Below, piece after piece: positions 33,032 to 41,947 of a DNA stretch of 64,000 nt. The notes below the pieces were generated by a model. That model was not told where the DNA came from. It made no database searches and worked only from the letters and a program-made list of their open reading frames with translations. This DNA comes from Alcaligenaceae bacterium (GTDB taxonomy: Bacteria; Pseudomonadota; Gammaproteobacteria; Burkholderiales; Burkholderiaceae_B). The translations under genes were made by a program, and so were the position numbers. How positions within the stretch are numbered: position 1 is the stretch's first letter; every line of letters starts with the position of its first letter. The DNA is taken from assembly GCA_013416455.1 (NCBI GenBank), contig JACCES010000006.1, forward strand, positions 62,001-126,000. Reading direction: 5' to 3'.

Positions 33032-34345
33032 ATGAACCGATCAAGGTATGCCCGCACCGCAAGGCCGGCGCGCGTTTTTGCGTGGGCATCCGCCACTGTG
33101 GCCATTGCGTTGTCATTCGCTGCGTCCGCAGCCACCGACATCAGGGTATGGCATGCGTTGAATCCGCACAATGCCAAGGTCTTCGAAGGCCTGGTGAACG
33201 ACTTCAATCGCTCGCAGAGCGACGTCAAGGTGCGCCTGAAAGCCTTTGCTTCGCTCGCTGAAATCGAAAAGGCCATCGCCGGCGCAAAGAAGCGCGACGA
33301 CAAACCGCATCTGGCCCAGCTCGAAGAAAACCGCGCGCCCGACAATGCCGCGCGTTCCTATGTACAGCCGCTGCATGCGCTGCTGGCCACCCACCCGATC
33401 AAGAATGCCAAGTGGTTCCTGTCGGGCGACAACGCCTTCGCCCGCGACAGCAAGGGCCGCCTGCTGGCCTTTCCCTACATGGCGGAAGTCCCCGTCATGT
33501 ACTACAACGTCGATGCCTTCAAGAAGGCCAACCTGACGCCCAAGCCGGAACGCTCCTGGAGCGGGCTGCAGGATCAGCTTGTCTCCCTGGCCAACAACGG
33601 TTCGCGCAGCTGCCCGCTCACCAGCGATCAGCCGGTTTCCATCAATCTGGAAAACCTGGCCGCCGTCAACAAGCAGTCCTACACGTCGGAAAGCAACGGG
33701 CTGAATGGCCGCGGCACCCCGGCCTTCATGTTCGACGTCATGTTCGTGCGCCATCTGTCCCTGATGATCAGCTGGGTGCGCTCCGAACTGATGGTCAAGC
33801 CGGAATTCAACGAAGTCGCCACACGGCGCTTCGCCCAGGGCGAATGCGCGGTGCTGCTGTCGGTGTCGGGCAATCTGGGTGAATTCCGTTCGGCCTCCCG
33901 GCTCGATTTCGGCGTGGCCGGCCTGCCGTACTATCCCGAAGTCACCAAGCAGCCCGGCAACCCCTTTCTGTCGGGTTCGGCCCTGTGGGTGATCTCCGGG
34001 CAGTCCAAGGAAGCCGACAATGCCACCGCCGCTTTCCTGTCCCACCTGGCCCAGCCCAAGCAGGCGGCGCACTGGCACCAGGAAACCGGCTATCTGCCTC
34101 TGACCCAGCAAGCCCATGACGAAACCGGCAAATCCTACTACAGCAAGCTGGATCAGTGGCCGCAGCTGGTGGCCGCCTATGCCGGCACGCCCGGCGAGGC
34201 CTCGCGTGGCTTCCGCGTCAAGAACTACCCCGAGATCCGCGACATGTTCCACCAGCAGATCGTCCATGCGCTGGCGGGCAACCAGCCGGCCATGACGACG
34301 CTCAAGCAGGCGGGCACCGAAGCCAGCAAGATCATGAAGCGCTGA
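33032..34345 (+). CDS. ABC transporter extracellular solute-binding protein (UgpB-like, family 1)
   Basis: 437 residues from the ATG at 33032. A signal peptide of about 34 residues (FAWASATVAIALSFAASAA) is followed by TDIRVWHALNPHNAKVFEGLVNDFN, typical of family-1 solute-binding proteins for sugars or glycerol-3-phosphate. FPYMAEVPVMYYNVDAF is the usual hinge-strand region. No permease or ATPase gene is nearby, so substrate and transporter are unknown; UgpB is the closest style. Ends before an intrinsic terminator. Confidence 0.88.
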   Translation: MNRSRYARTARPARVFAWASATVAIALSFAASAATDIRVWHALNPHNAKVFEGLVNDFNRSQSDVKVRLKAFASLAEIEKAIAGAKKRDDKPHLAQLEENRAPDNAARSYVQPLHALLATHPIKNAKWFLSGDNAFARDSKGRLLAFPYMAEVPVMYYNVDAFKKANLTPKPERSWSGLQDQLVSLANNGSRSCPLTSDQPVSINLENLAAVNKQSYTSESNGLNGRGTPAFMFDVMFVRHLSLMISWVRSELMVKPEFNEVATRRFAQGECAVLLSVSGNLGEFRSASRLDFGVAGLPYYPEVTKQPGNPFLSGSALWVISGQSKEADNATAAFLSHLAQPKQAAHWHQETGYLPLTQQAHDETGKSYYSKLDQWPQLVAAYAGTPGEASRGFRVKNYPEIRDMFHQQIVHALAGNQPAMTTLKQAGTEASKIMKR

Positions 34346-34389
34346 ACCTTGGCGGGCGCCGGCCATCGGGTCGGCGCTCATCCGCAAGA

Positions 34390-34429
34390 GGGCCCGACGA
34401 CGGCATGAAGCCGGACTCGGGCCTTTTTT
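34390..34429 (+). terminator. Intrinsic terminator after the solute-binding protein gene
   Basis: GGCCCGA (34391-34397) and TCGGGCC (34417-34423) form a stem around a 19-base loop, followed directly by six T residues. It ends the dadA/solute-binding protein direction; the pilus operon begins 200 bases later. Confidence 0.85.
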
Positions 34430-34634
34430 CATCCGCTTCCCGCCGCAGAGCCGTTTTACGGCGCGGTCCGCTGAAGCGCGCGCCGCACGGGCGGGTCCGG
34501 CCGGGATGCGGATGTCCGGCTGATCAAAGAATCCGTTCGTATATCTCTGTCTGGCGCCGCGCCGGAGGCGGCGGCATGATGACCTCGATCGCCGGTATGA
34601 CCGGCCATGCAAACGTCCATGTCGAGCCCAGACC

Positions 34635-35645
34635 ATGCCTACCTCGCGCCTGCTGCTGCTGTTGCCTTTTGCTCTGTCCGCTTGTACGGGTCCCGCCGCC
34701 GGGCCATGGCCAGCGTGGTCCTGGCCCTGGCCGCCCTCACATCAGGGCGGCGGCGGTCCCGCTGTCCCGTCCGGGGCCGGCTCCGCCGCTTATGCGCGCT
34801 TCGATTTCGACTGGCAGCTCTCGGGCGATCCGGAAATCATGCCCGTGCAGGTGTTCGACGACGGCGAACGCATGTGGCTGCAGTTCATGCCGGAAGGGGC
34901 CTGGCCGGCGGTGTTCGCTGTCGGGGCCGGGGGCTGGCGGCCGCTGACTTACCGGCGAGAGGGGCCTTATATGGTGCTGGAAGGCGTGCACGGGCAGCTG
35001 GAATTACGCGGCGGGCACCTGCGGGGCGCCATCCGGCGTGCGCATCATGACCCCGGCCCGGCGGAAGGCGGCGCCGGTTCACCAGGCGGCGGGTCCCGCC
35101 CGCCTGCGCAGCCAATGCCCGTGGCAGGGCCGGCAGCCGGCGCCGAAGGCGCGGCGACCGCCTTATCGGTGCCGGGAAGCGGCGTAGTACCGCTGGCCGG
35201 AAGCGGCGTGGCGGCTCCGGTGCCGGGCCTGAGCGTCGAATCTCTTCAGCATGGTGTGGTGCTGCGGGCAAACCCTGTCTCACCCGAGGCCGTGCCGTCC
35301 GCGGCCATTCAGGGGCCCGGCGCGCAGGCGGCCGCGTCGGGGGTACCGGTCGTTCCGTTTTCTGTCAGTCCGGCCGACGTCACCATGCGGCAGGCGCTGG
35401 AACGCTGGGCCGCGGCGGCGGGCTGGATGTTTTCCCCCGAACACTGGGCCGTTGATGTTGATATTCCTCTGGTCGGGCGGGCCAGCTTCGAAACTGATTT
35501 CAAATCGGCTGTGCGTGAGCTGCTGGCCGCCACAGAAATGGGCGACAGGCCGCTTCAGCCCTGCTTCTATTCAAACCATGTGCTGCGTATCGTCCCTCAT
35601 GCGCAGGCCTGTGATCGCCGCAGCGGCATGGGGGCCATGTCATGA
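34635..35645 (+). CDS. pilL: PilL-like lipoprotein with TcpQ C-terminal domain (type IVb pilus)
   Basis: 336 residues. A lipoprotein signal peptide with lipobox LSAC (Cys17) is followed by a domain (about 50-125) reading MPVQVFDDGERMWLQF and VFAVGAGGWRPLTYRREGPYMVLEGV. It resembles the outer-membrane beta-domain of VirB9/TrbG conjugation proteins. A Pro/Gly/Ala-rich linker precedes a C-terminal TcpQ-type domain (about 240-325: MRQALERWAAAAGWMF ... AVRELLAATEMGDRPLQPCFY). TcpQ domains serve outer-membrane targeting of the secretin in type IVb pili. Start of an eight-gene operon; the stop overlaps the pilN start. Confidence 0.82.
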   Translation: MPTSRLLLLLPFALSACTGPAAGPWPAWSWPWPPSHQGGGGPAVPSGAGSAAYARFDFDWQLSGDPEIMPVQVFDDGERMWLQFMPEGAWPAVFAVGAGGWRPLTYRREGPYMVLEGVHGQLELRGGHLRGAIRRAHHDPGPAEGGAGSPGGGSRPPAQPMPVAGPAAGAEGAATALSVPGSGVVPLAGSGVAAPVPGLSVESLQHGVVLRANPVSPEAVPSAAIQGPGAQAAASGVPVVPFSVSPADVTMRQALERWAAAAGWMFSPEHWAVDVDIPLVGRASFETDFKSAVRELLAATEMGDRPLQPCFYSNHVLRIVPHAQACDRRSGMGAMS

Positions 35646-37243
35646 GGCGTTTGTGGCGGTGTTCCGGCAGCCGCGTCTTTGTGGTGCTGCTTGCAGGTTA
35701 TATGGCTTCGGGTTGCGCCATCGGCCAGCGCATGCACGAGATCGCCCAGGCGGTTGCCATGGCGGGCAGCCGCATCGACGAGGCGCACCAGGGTTTTACC
35801 GCCGCCGCCGAAACAGTGCGCCATCGCGCGGCCCAGGATATCGACCGTCCCTGGCTGGCCGGCAGGGCCCAGCCCCTTGCGCGCGAGCTCACTCTGCCCG
35901 TGGCCTTGCGCGCCAACGTCGATACCACTCTGCTGTTCGACGACGGCCCTCTGCCCTTGCCGGTTCTGGCGCAGCGGATCACCCGGGCCACCGGCATTCC
36001 CGTCCATGTCCGTCCGGAAAGCCTGCTGCCATCCGAAGTCTTCGTCTCTCGCCTTGAAATGGTTGCATCCGCGCCGGTGCATTCCGCCCCGGCGACGGTG
36101 CTTCTCGATGGCGGGCCCGAACCGTTGGCACGCACGCTCGACCGCGTGGGCGCCCGACTCGGGGTGCAGTGGCGCTATGCCGGCGAGCGCATCGAGTTCT
36201 ACCGTACCGAGACCCGCGCTTTCGATGTCCGGGCGTTGACCCTGCAGGCGGCGACTGAAGCGTCCCTCGGGCAGCGCCGCGAGGCCTCGCGGCAGGGGTT
36301 CGCCGGTACCTCCAACACCGAGCTTTCATCCGGAAAGCATGATGTGCTGGCCACGGTACGCGCGCGTGTCGAGCCGTTTCTGTCGCGGGCCGGGGTCGTG
36401 GTCGCCGAGCCCGGCGCCGCCGCGATGCTGGTCGTCACGGACACGCCCGAGGTCCTGCGCAGTGTCGCCGCCTTCATCGACCGCGAGAACCGGGCCATGA
36501 CGCGCAGGGTGCGGCTGTTGTTCGAAGAACTGACCGTGGCCGTGGAAGAAGGGGCCGAGGCCGGCATCGACTGGAACGTGGTCTTTGCGGGGGCCAGGCT
36601 GGTGGCTTCCGCGGGTATGGCGGGCGCGGCATCGGCGGAATCCGGAACCCTCGGCCTGGGTTTGTCCGAAGGGCGCTTCATGGGCAGCGAGCTGCTGGTC
36701 AAAGCCCTGGGCAATGTGGGGCGGGTCGTGCGGCGCAACAGTCTACCCGTGCTCACGCTCAACCGGCGTCCGGTGACCCATGCGGTGCGCACCACCTTTT
36801 CTTATATAGATAAAGTAGAAACAACAGTACAGCGGGGCGCGCTCGACTCCTCCTTGCCGACCGTTTCGGTCAGCCAGCGCGAAGAAACCGTCGGATCCTT
36901 GATCACCCTGGTTCCGGACGCTCAGGAGGACGGGCAGGTCCTGCTTTCCGTAGCGTACGACAACACGGTGGCCCAGCCCCTGAAGTCGGTCACTTTCGGC
37001 GACAGCGGCAATCCGCTCCAGCTGCAGCAGATCACCATAGACGGCAACGGCACCGTGCAGCAGGTGGCGCTCATGCCCGGCCAGCCTCTGGTGATTTCCG
37101 GGTTCGACCGCAGCCAGCAGGAAACCGATAAACGCCGCCTCAACCCTGGCCTGCCCCTGGCCCTGGGCGGCAACGATCGTGCCAGCACACAGCGGCTGAC
37201 CACGGTGATGGTGGTCACGGCACATGTGGAAGAGGGGTTCTGA
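35642..37243 (+). CDS. pilN: PilN, type IVb pilus secretin lipoprotein
   Basis: 533 residues. Signal peptide with lipobox-like MASGC at Cys25, then a periplasmic N-domain (LTLPVALRANVDTTLLFDD ... LPVLAQRITRATGIPVHV) and a C-terminal secretin channel domain (SLITLVPDAQEDGQVLLSVAYDN, then QQTTIDG-like strands and PLVISGFDRSQQETD). PilN of plasmid R64 forms the outer-membrane pore for the thin pilus. It overlaps pilL by four bases and pilO by one (TGATG), so it is translationally coupled on both sides. Confidence 0.9.
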   Translation: MRRLWRCSGSRVFVVLLAGYMASGCAIGQRMHEIAQAVAMAGSRIDEAHQGFTAAAETVRHRAAQDIDRPWLAGRAQPLARELTLPVALRANVDTTLLFDDGPLPLPVLAQRITRATGIPVHVRPESLLPSEVFVSRLEMVASAPVHSAPATVLLDGGPEPLARTLDRVGARLGVQWRYAGERIEFYRTETRAFDVRALTLQAATEASLGQRREASRQGFAGTSNTELSSGKHDVLATVRARVEPFLSRAGVVVAEPGAAAMLVVTDTPEVLRSVAAFIDRENRAMTRRVRLLFEELTVAVEEGAEAGIDWNVVFAGARLVASAGMAGAASAESGTLGLGLSEGRFMGSELLVKALGNVGRVVRRNSLPVLTLNRRPVTHAVRTTFSYIDKVETTVQRGALDSSLPTVSVSQREETVGSLITLVPDAQEDGQVLLSVAYDNTVAQPLKSVTFGDSGNPLQLQQITIDGNGTVQQVALMPGQPLVISGFDRSQQETDKRRLNPGLPLALGGNDRASTQRLTTVMVVTAHVEEGF

Positions 37244-38625
37244 TGCTGCCGGACATTCACATCGTAGAACGCAACGGGATTGCCCTGGTTTTCGGCATGG
37301 AATGGTTCCCCCTGCTGGGCAGGCATCCTGAACGGCAGGCACGAGTCCTGGGCAGGCGCCAGCGCGCCACGCATCATGTGCTGTCTTCGGGGGTTGCCGC
37401 TTCCGTCGGTCTGTTGCGCGGCGGCCCGCGGCGCCGGGGCGGCCAGCGCTATTGCAGCGCGGCCGCCGTCTTCGCCAGCCTGCACCGGGGCGGCACCATG
37501 GCCGCTGTCCTGCCCCTGCCGGGCGGCGGGTACTGGCTGGCGGCCGCGCACGAGGGCGCGGTCATGACGCGCGGCGACCAACTGTATGCCGAGCCGGAAC
37601 ATGCCGACGACATTCTGCGCCTGCTGCGCGAGGCGCACCCGGGCCTGATGCTGCGCGACGACGGGCCGCCTTCCGGGCTGCTTGAAGTCTTGTTCAATGC
37701 GGCGCGGGGCGAGGGCGAACTGCTGCGCATGGGCGGCCCTTTCGGTTTGCCGGCTCCGTTCATGCCTGGTGTGTCCCTGGCTGTGGCGGCATTGCTTGGC
37801 TTTCTGCTGTGGCGTGTATTCATGTCCGCCGCCACCGGGGCCTCCGTGCCCCCCGGGGAAGCCGCGGATGCCGCATGGCGCAGTGCGGTCGCCGCATCCG
37901 TGCAGAATCATGCCGTGCATGGCGTGGCGGGGCTGCGGGCGGTGCTGGATGCCATCCATGACGTGCCCGCCGGGTTGGCCGGCTGGCTTCTCGCCGACAT
38001 CGAGTGCCGCCCCCAGGGCGCCCACTGGCGCTGCCGGGCGGGATACCGCCGTACCGAAGACAGCGACAACGAAGGTTTCATCTCCGCCGCCCGCCACGAC
38101 TGGGCCCTGTCCTTCGATCCCCTGGAAGGCGCCAGGGCGGCGTGGTCGGTGCCGATGCCGGCTCTGCCGCTGGGGGCGGTGGCGCTCCGGACGGCCCGCC
38201 AGAATGAAGCGCGGCTCGTCAGCGCACTGCAGGCGATCCTGCCCGCCTTTTCCGAGCTGCGCCTGGAAGCGCCGCAGCCGCTGCTTCCGCAACCGCCGCT
38301 CGATGCGCAGCGGCGGCCCATGGTCCGGCCGGGCGGCATCGTCAGCTACCAGCGCCGCCCGCTGCGCCTCCAGGCTCCTCTGCGATCGCTCGGCCTGCTG
38401 CTGCCCGAAACCGCGCACATGAGCTGGGATCGCATCCTGTTGCAGGTGGCGCCGGTCGACCAACCTTCCTTGCGCGGCAGCAGCCTGCGCGTTTCGTTGT
38501 CGGGAGTCCTGTATGAAATCGACGATTCTTACTCCGTTTCTGCTCATTCCTCTGGTTCTGACGCCACAGCCGGCGGGCGCGACGGCCGTCTCCGCGGCGG
38601 TGGCGGAACAGTTCACGGTGCGTGA
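37243..38625 (+). CDS. pilO: PilO2-type type IVb pilus assembly protein
   Basis: 460 residues. The N-terminal part has the PilO2 pattern, with a beta-rich region ending in GGGYWLAAAHEGAVMTRGD. One membrane helix (about 165-185, PGVSLAVAALLGFLLWRVF) and a periplasmic C-terminal part follow. It is thought to align inner- and outer-membrane pilus parts. Its 3' end overlaps pilP by 113 bases. The residues after SGVLYEIDD (SYSVSAHSSGSDATAGGRDG...) are the out-of-phase reading of the pilP signal peptide and do not look like a PilO C-terminus, so a former stop near 38513 may have been lost. Confidence 0.86.
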   Translation: MLPDIHIVERNGIALVFGMEWFPLLGRHPERQARVLGRRQRATHHVLSSGVAASVGLLRGGPRRRGGQRYCSAAAVFASLHRGGTMAAVLPLPGGGYWLAAAHEGAVMTRGDQLYAEPEHADDILRLLREAHPGLMLRDDGPPSGLLEVLFNAARGEGELLRMGGPFGLPAPFMPGVSLAVAALLGFLLWRVFMSAATGASVPPGEAADAAWRSAVAASVQNHAVHGVAGLRAVLDAIHDVPAGLAGWLLADIECRPQGAHWRCRAGYRRTEDSDNEGFISAARHDWALSFDPLEGARAAWSVPMPALPLGAVALRTARQNEARLVSALQAILPAFSELRLEAPQPLLPQPPLDAQRRPMVRPGGIVSYQRRPLRLQAPLRSLGLLLPETAHMSWDRILLQVAPVDQPSLRGSSLRVSLSGVLYEIDDSYSVSAHSSGSDATAGGRDGRLRGGGGTVHGA

Positions 38626-38974
38626 ACTCATGCGCCTGGATGGCGAGCTTGCGCTCGACGCGGCCCGCCGCCGACGGGGCGAGGGCACAGCCGCGGGGCG
38701 GCTTGGGGCCGTGGGAAAGGCGGTCGTGCCGGCCATGGTATCCGCCGACGCGGCGCCAAGGCTGATCGGCATCTATGGTGTCGGCAAGCGGCTCTTCGCC
38801 GAGGTCCGCAGCGGCGAGCAGGCTTTCCTGTTCGTGCGTGGCAACAGCCTGCCGCTGGGCCATGTGGCCGGTGACGGTCTGTACCGCTTGAAGGAACTGG
38901 CCGGCTCCTGCATCCGCCTCGAACGGAAAGGCAATGAAACCTTGCTGTGCCTGTCTCGCGGGGGCCGGCAATGA
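38513..38974 (+). CDS. pilP: PilP, type IVb pilus biogenesis protein
   Basis: 153 residues with a signal peptide (MKSTILTPFLLIPLVLTPQP, cleavage after AGA). The PilP pattern follows: FTVRELMRLDGELALDAAR, then a C-terminal GC-domain-like beta region (APRLIGIYGVGKRLFAEV ... GNSLPLGHVAGDGLYRLKEL). It links PilO to the PilN secretin. The start lies inside the pilO reading frame; the stop overlaps the pilQ start (ATGA). Confidence 0.87.
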   Translation: MKSTILTPFLLIPLVLTPQPAGATAVSAAVAEQFTVRELMRLDGELALDAARRRRGEGTAAGRLGAVGKAVVPAMVSADAAPRLIGIYGVGKRLFAEVRSGEQAFLFVRGNSLPLGHVAGDGLYRLKELAGSCIRLERKGNETLLCLSRGGRQ

Positions 38975-40725
38975 GACTGGCGCGTTTCATGGGGCGGCGT
39001 TCAGCCGCGGCACCGAGAGTGGCCGATGCATCCCTGCCGGCATCCCGCTACATGGCTGCGCAGGCCGGAGCCCTGCCGGATACCGAAGCCCTGCTCGCCC
39101 TCAAGCCGGCGCTGCGGCGTTCGCTCAGCACTGAATTCGGGGTCGAATCACTGGCCGCCCGCATCTGCCCGGTCGAGCTCGAAGACGATTCGACGGCCAT
39201 TTTTGCGCTGGCCGAACATGTGGGCAGCGATCAGGCCAATGAACTGGCGCGGCGCATGGAAAAAGCCGGCTATGCCGCCGCCACGCCTTCACGCTATGTG
39301 CTCAATGCCAGTCTGTTGCTGGCCGTGGCACGCGATGCCTTCCGCAGTCCTCAATGGGTGGCGCAGTCGGCGCACGGGCGCGGCGCGCTGGCGGAAGCCT
39401 TCCACGAGCTGGTGGAGTGGGGCGTGACGAACCGGGCAAGCGACCTTCATCTGAACGTGAACCTGCACGAGGCCGAATCCGAAGTGAAATACACGCTGTG
39501 CGGCCGCTACGTGGCGCCCGAATGTTTCCGGCGCATGCCCACACGCACCTTGATGGAAATGCTGTCGGTTGCCTGGATGGACATTTCGGGCGGCAACGGC
39601 GCGGTTTTCGATCCCGGCGCCGAGCAGCAGGGCAGTCTGTCGCGCATGTACGCCGGCCGCGAAGTGATGCTGCGCTGGGCATCGATGGCCAGCGAGAAAG
39701 GCCCCAGCGTCTGTCTGCGCCTGCTGGAAAAGAACCGGGCGGCCAGCATTCCCCCTCTCGAAGCCCTGGGCTATCTGCCCGATCAGATCGGCATGCTGGA
39801 ACAGGCGCTGTGTTCCGGGGGCGGGGCGGTGGTGTTCGCGGGGACCGTGGGTTCCGGGAAATCCACCACGCTGGCCTCGCTCATCGCGCGCCTGCCGGCC
39901 GACCGCAAGGTCATCACCATCGAGGACCCGGTCGAATACACCATCCCGGGCGCAATACAGAACTCCGTTGCCCGGCGCCTGGATGCCGATGCGCATGCGG
40001 CGTTCGCCACCAAGCTGCGCACGTTGAAGCGTTCCGCCATGAGCGACGTTCTCCTTGGGGAAGTGCGCGACAGGGAGACCGGCCTGGCCTTCATGGACCT
40101 CGCGGGCTCCGGCGTGAATGTCTACACTACGGTGCACGCGCCTTCGGCAGCCTTCATTCCAGAGCGGCTCGCTTCCGACTTCATCGGTGTATCGCGCGAT
40201 TTCCTCGCCATGCCCGGCACCCTGAAGCTGCTGGTCTGGCAGGCGTTGCTGCCGCGCCTGTGCGCCTGCGCCCTGCCTCCCGATGCCGCTGCCGGCGCGG
40301 GGGCGGGGGCGGGTCTTGGGCATCATACCGAACGCTGGCTGGAAGAACTGGCCGCCGCTTTCCCCGGCCCCCTCGAATTACTGCGCATGCGTAATCGCGA
40401 AGGGTGTCCGGCTTGCCGCAAGCAGGGCCTGCGTGAGCTGTTCGGATACGACGGCCGCAGCGTGGCGGCGGAAATGATCGAACCCCGGCTGCATCCGCAT
40501 CTGCTCGACTGGGTGCGCCACCGTGGCCGGGGAACCCATCCGGCGCCGACGCATTCGGCCATGGCCAGCGCCATGGCGGGCGCATATCGGGGGATATTCG
40601 ATCCCTCGGACATCGAGCGGCATTTCCATTCGTTCGCGACGGAATCGCGCTTGCGGGGAATGTCTCCCTCCGCCGCGGGCGGCGGGGAACCGGACGGGTT
40701 CGCGCAGGGAAAGGTGCTGCCATGA
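38971..40725 (+). CDS. pilQ: PilQ, type IVb pilus assembly ATPase
   Basis: 584 residues of the GspE/VirB11 secretion ATPase family. Walker A GTVGSGKSTT lies at about residue 291, followed by the Asp box ITIEDPVEYTIPGA, Walker B SDVLLGEVRDRETG and a His box YTTVHAPSA. A CPAC motif near residue 475 (ECxAC-like zinc site, EGCPACRKQG) is present although most PilQ plasmid proteins have a similar CxxC pair. It powers pilus polymerisation. ATG 38971 overlaps the pilP stop; a GTG 24 bases upstream is less likely. Confidence 0.92.
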   Translation: MRLARFMGRRSAAAPRVADASLPASRYMAAQAGALPDTEALLALKPALRRSLSTEFGVESLAARICPVELEDDSTAIFALAEHVGSDQANELARRMEKAGYAAATPSRYVLNASLLLAVARDAFRSPQWVAQSAHGRGALAEAFHELVEWGVTNRASDLHLNVNLHEAESEVKYTLCGRYVAPECFRRMPTRTLMEMLSVAWMDISGGNGAVFDPGAEQQGSLSRMYAGREVMLRWASMASEKGPSVCLRLLEKNRAASIPPLEALGYLPDQIGMLEQALCSGGGAVVFAGTVGSGKSTTLASLIARLPADRKVITIEDPVEYTIPGAIQNSVARRLDADAHAAFATKLRTLKRSAMSDVLLGEVRDRETGLAFMDLAGSGVNVYTTVHAPSAAFIPERLASDFIGVSRDFLAMPGTLKLLVWQALLPRLCACALPPDAAAGAGAGAGLGHHTERWLEELAAAFPGPLELLRMRNREGCPACRKQGLRELFGYDGRSVAAEMIEPRLHPHLLDWVRHRGRGTHPAPTHSAMASAMAGAYRGIFDPSDIERHFHSFATESRLRGMSPSAAGGGEPDGFAQGKVLP

Positions 40726-41888
40726 CGGTGCCGGGCAATTCCTGGCGCCGCGCCGGCAGGCAAAGGCAGCGTTCCGCCATTGCTCCCAGGCTCTGGCAGC
40801 CGCTCCTGACGGCGTTCGACGGCTGGCGGTTCGGCCGGGCCAGGCGGCATTATTACGACTACCTCGCCGCTCTGTTGCAGGGGACTCACGGCGCCCGCAC
40901 GCTCAAGCAGGTCTTCGCCGCCGATGCCCGGCGCTATGGCAACGCGTCGCCACGCGGCCGGCTGTCGCGCCGCTGGCTCGAACTGTTCCAGACAGCCGGC
41001 GGCGATCTGTATGCGACCTGGATAGGGGTGTTTCCAGTGGCTGAACTGGCGGTGCTGCGCAGCGCCCAGTTGCGCGGCAACGAGACGCTGGTCGCCACGC
41101 TGGGCGAAATGTCGCGCGTGCTCGGCGTGCTGGACAAGGCGCGCGCAATTCTCCGGTCGTCGTTGGCCACCGCCGTGATCGCCATGGCCATCCTGGCCCT
41201 CACACTGCTTGCCACGCCCTGGCTTACCGTGCCCCGCCTGCGGGATACCTTCGACGTGATCCCCTCCGAGTATCACGGCGCCGCCACCCGTTCGCTGTTC
41301 GCGTTCGCCGACACGGTGGGCGGGGCCTGGCCCCTGGTTCTGGCGGGTCTGGTCGTATTGCCCTGGCTGGCCGCGCTGTCCTTTGGGCGCCACACCGGCC
41401 GTTTGCGCAGCGCGCTGGACACGCTCGGGCCATGGAGGGTCTACCGGCAGGTGCAGGCCCTGCGGTTTCTCGCGTTGCTGGCCGTGGCGCTCGGGCGCGA
41501 CGAGCACGGCACCACGCGGCTGCGTCTGGCCCTGTCGCTGCAGTTGGCGGGGGGGACGCGATGGATGTCCGGGCATATCGCCGCCATGCTGGCGCGCGTG
41601 GATACGGGCGAAGTCGGCGCGGCCATTTTCGATACCGGCCTCATGGATCCTTCACAGGTCTGGTTCCTGGACGACATGATCGCCGCGCGCGGCCTGGTGG
41701 AAGGGTTGAGGCGCTGCGGCGAATGGGTCGAACGCCATGTCCTGGGCACGGTCGCCCGGCAGGCCGCAACCATGCGCTGGTGCCTGCTGCTGGGCACGGT
41801 GGCCGGCGTGCTTGCGCTCGCCTTGTGGCATTACGCGGTGATCGACGATATGCGCCGCGCCATCGCTTTGTTCCATGCCAGTCAGTGA
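40722..41888 (+). CDS. pilR: PilR, type IVb pilus inner-membrane platform protein
   Basis: 388 residues with three strong hydrophobic helices (about 150-170, 195-225 and 350-375) arranged as in GspF/PilC/PilR platform proteins. It serves as the membrane anchor on which PilQ acts to insert pilin. The start overlaps the pilQ stop by four bases. Sequence conservation of this family is low, so the assignment leans on size, helices and position. Confidence 0.85.
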   Translation: MTVPGNSWRRAGRQRQRSAIAPRLWQPLLTAFDGWRFGRARRHYYDYLAALLQGTHGARTLKQVFAADARRYGNASPRGRLSRRWLELFQTAGGDLYATWIGVFPVAELAVLRSAQLRGNETLVATLGEMSRVLGVLDKARAILRSSLATAVIAMAILALTLLATPWLTVPRLRDTFDVIPSEYHGAATRSLFAFADTVGGAWPLVLAGLVVLPWLAALSFGRHTGRLRSALDTLGPWRVYRQVQALRFLALLAVALGRDEHGTTRLRLALSLQLAGGTRWMSGHIAAMLARVDTGEVGAAIFDTGLMDPSQVWFLDDMIAARGLVEGLRRCGEWVERHVLGTVARQAATMRWCLLLGTVAGVLALALWHYAVIDDMRRAIALFHASQ

Positions 41889-41947
41889 ACCCCCAAAGCG
41901 CCGCGGCGGCTGCGCGCTGTGCTTCAGTCCCTTCCAAAGGAGATATT

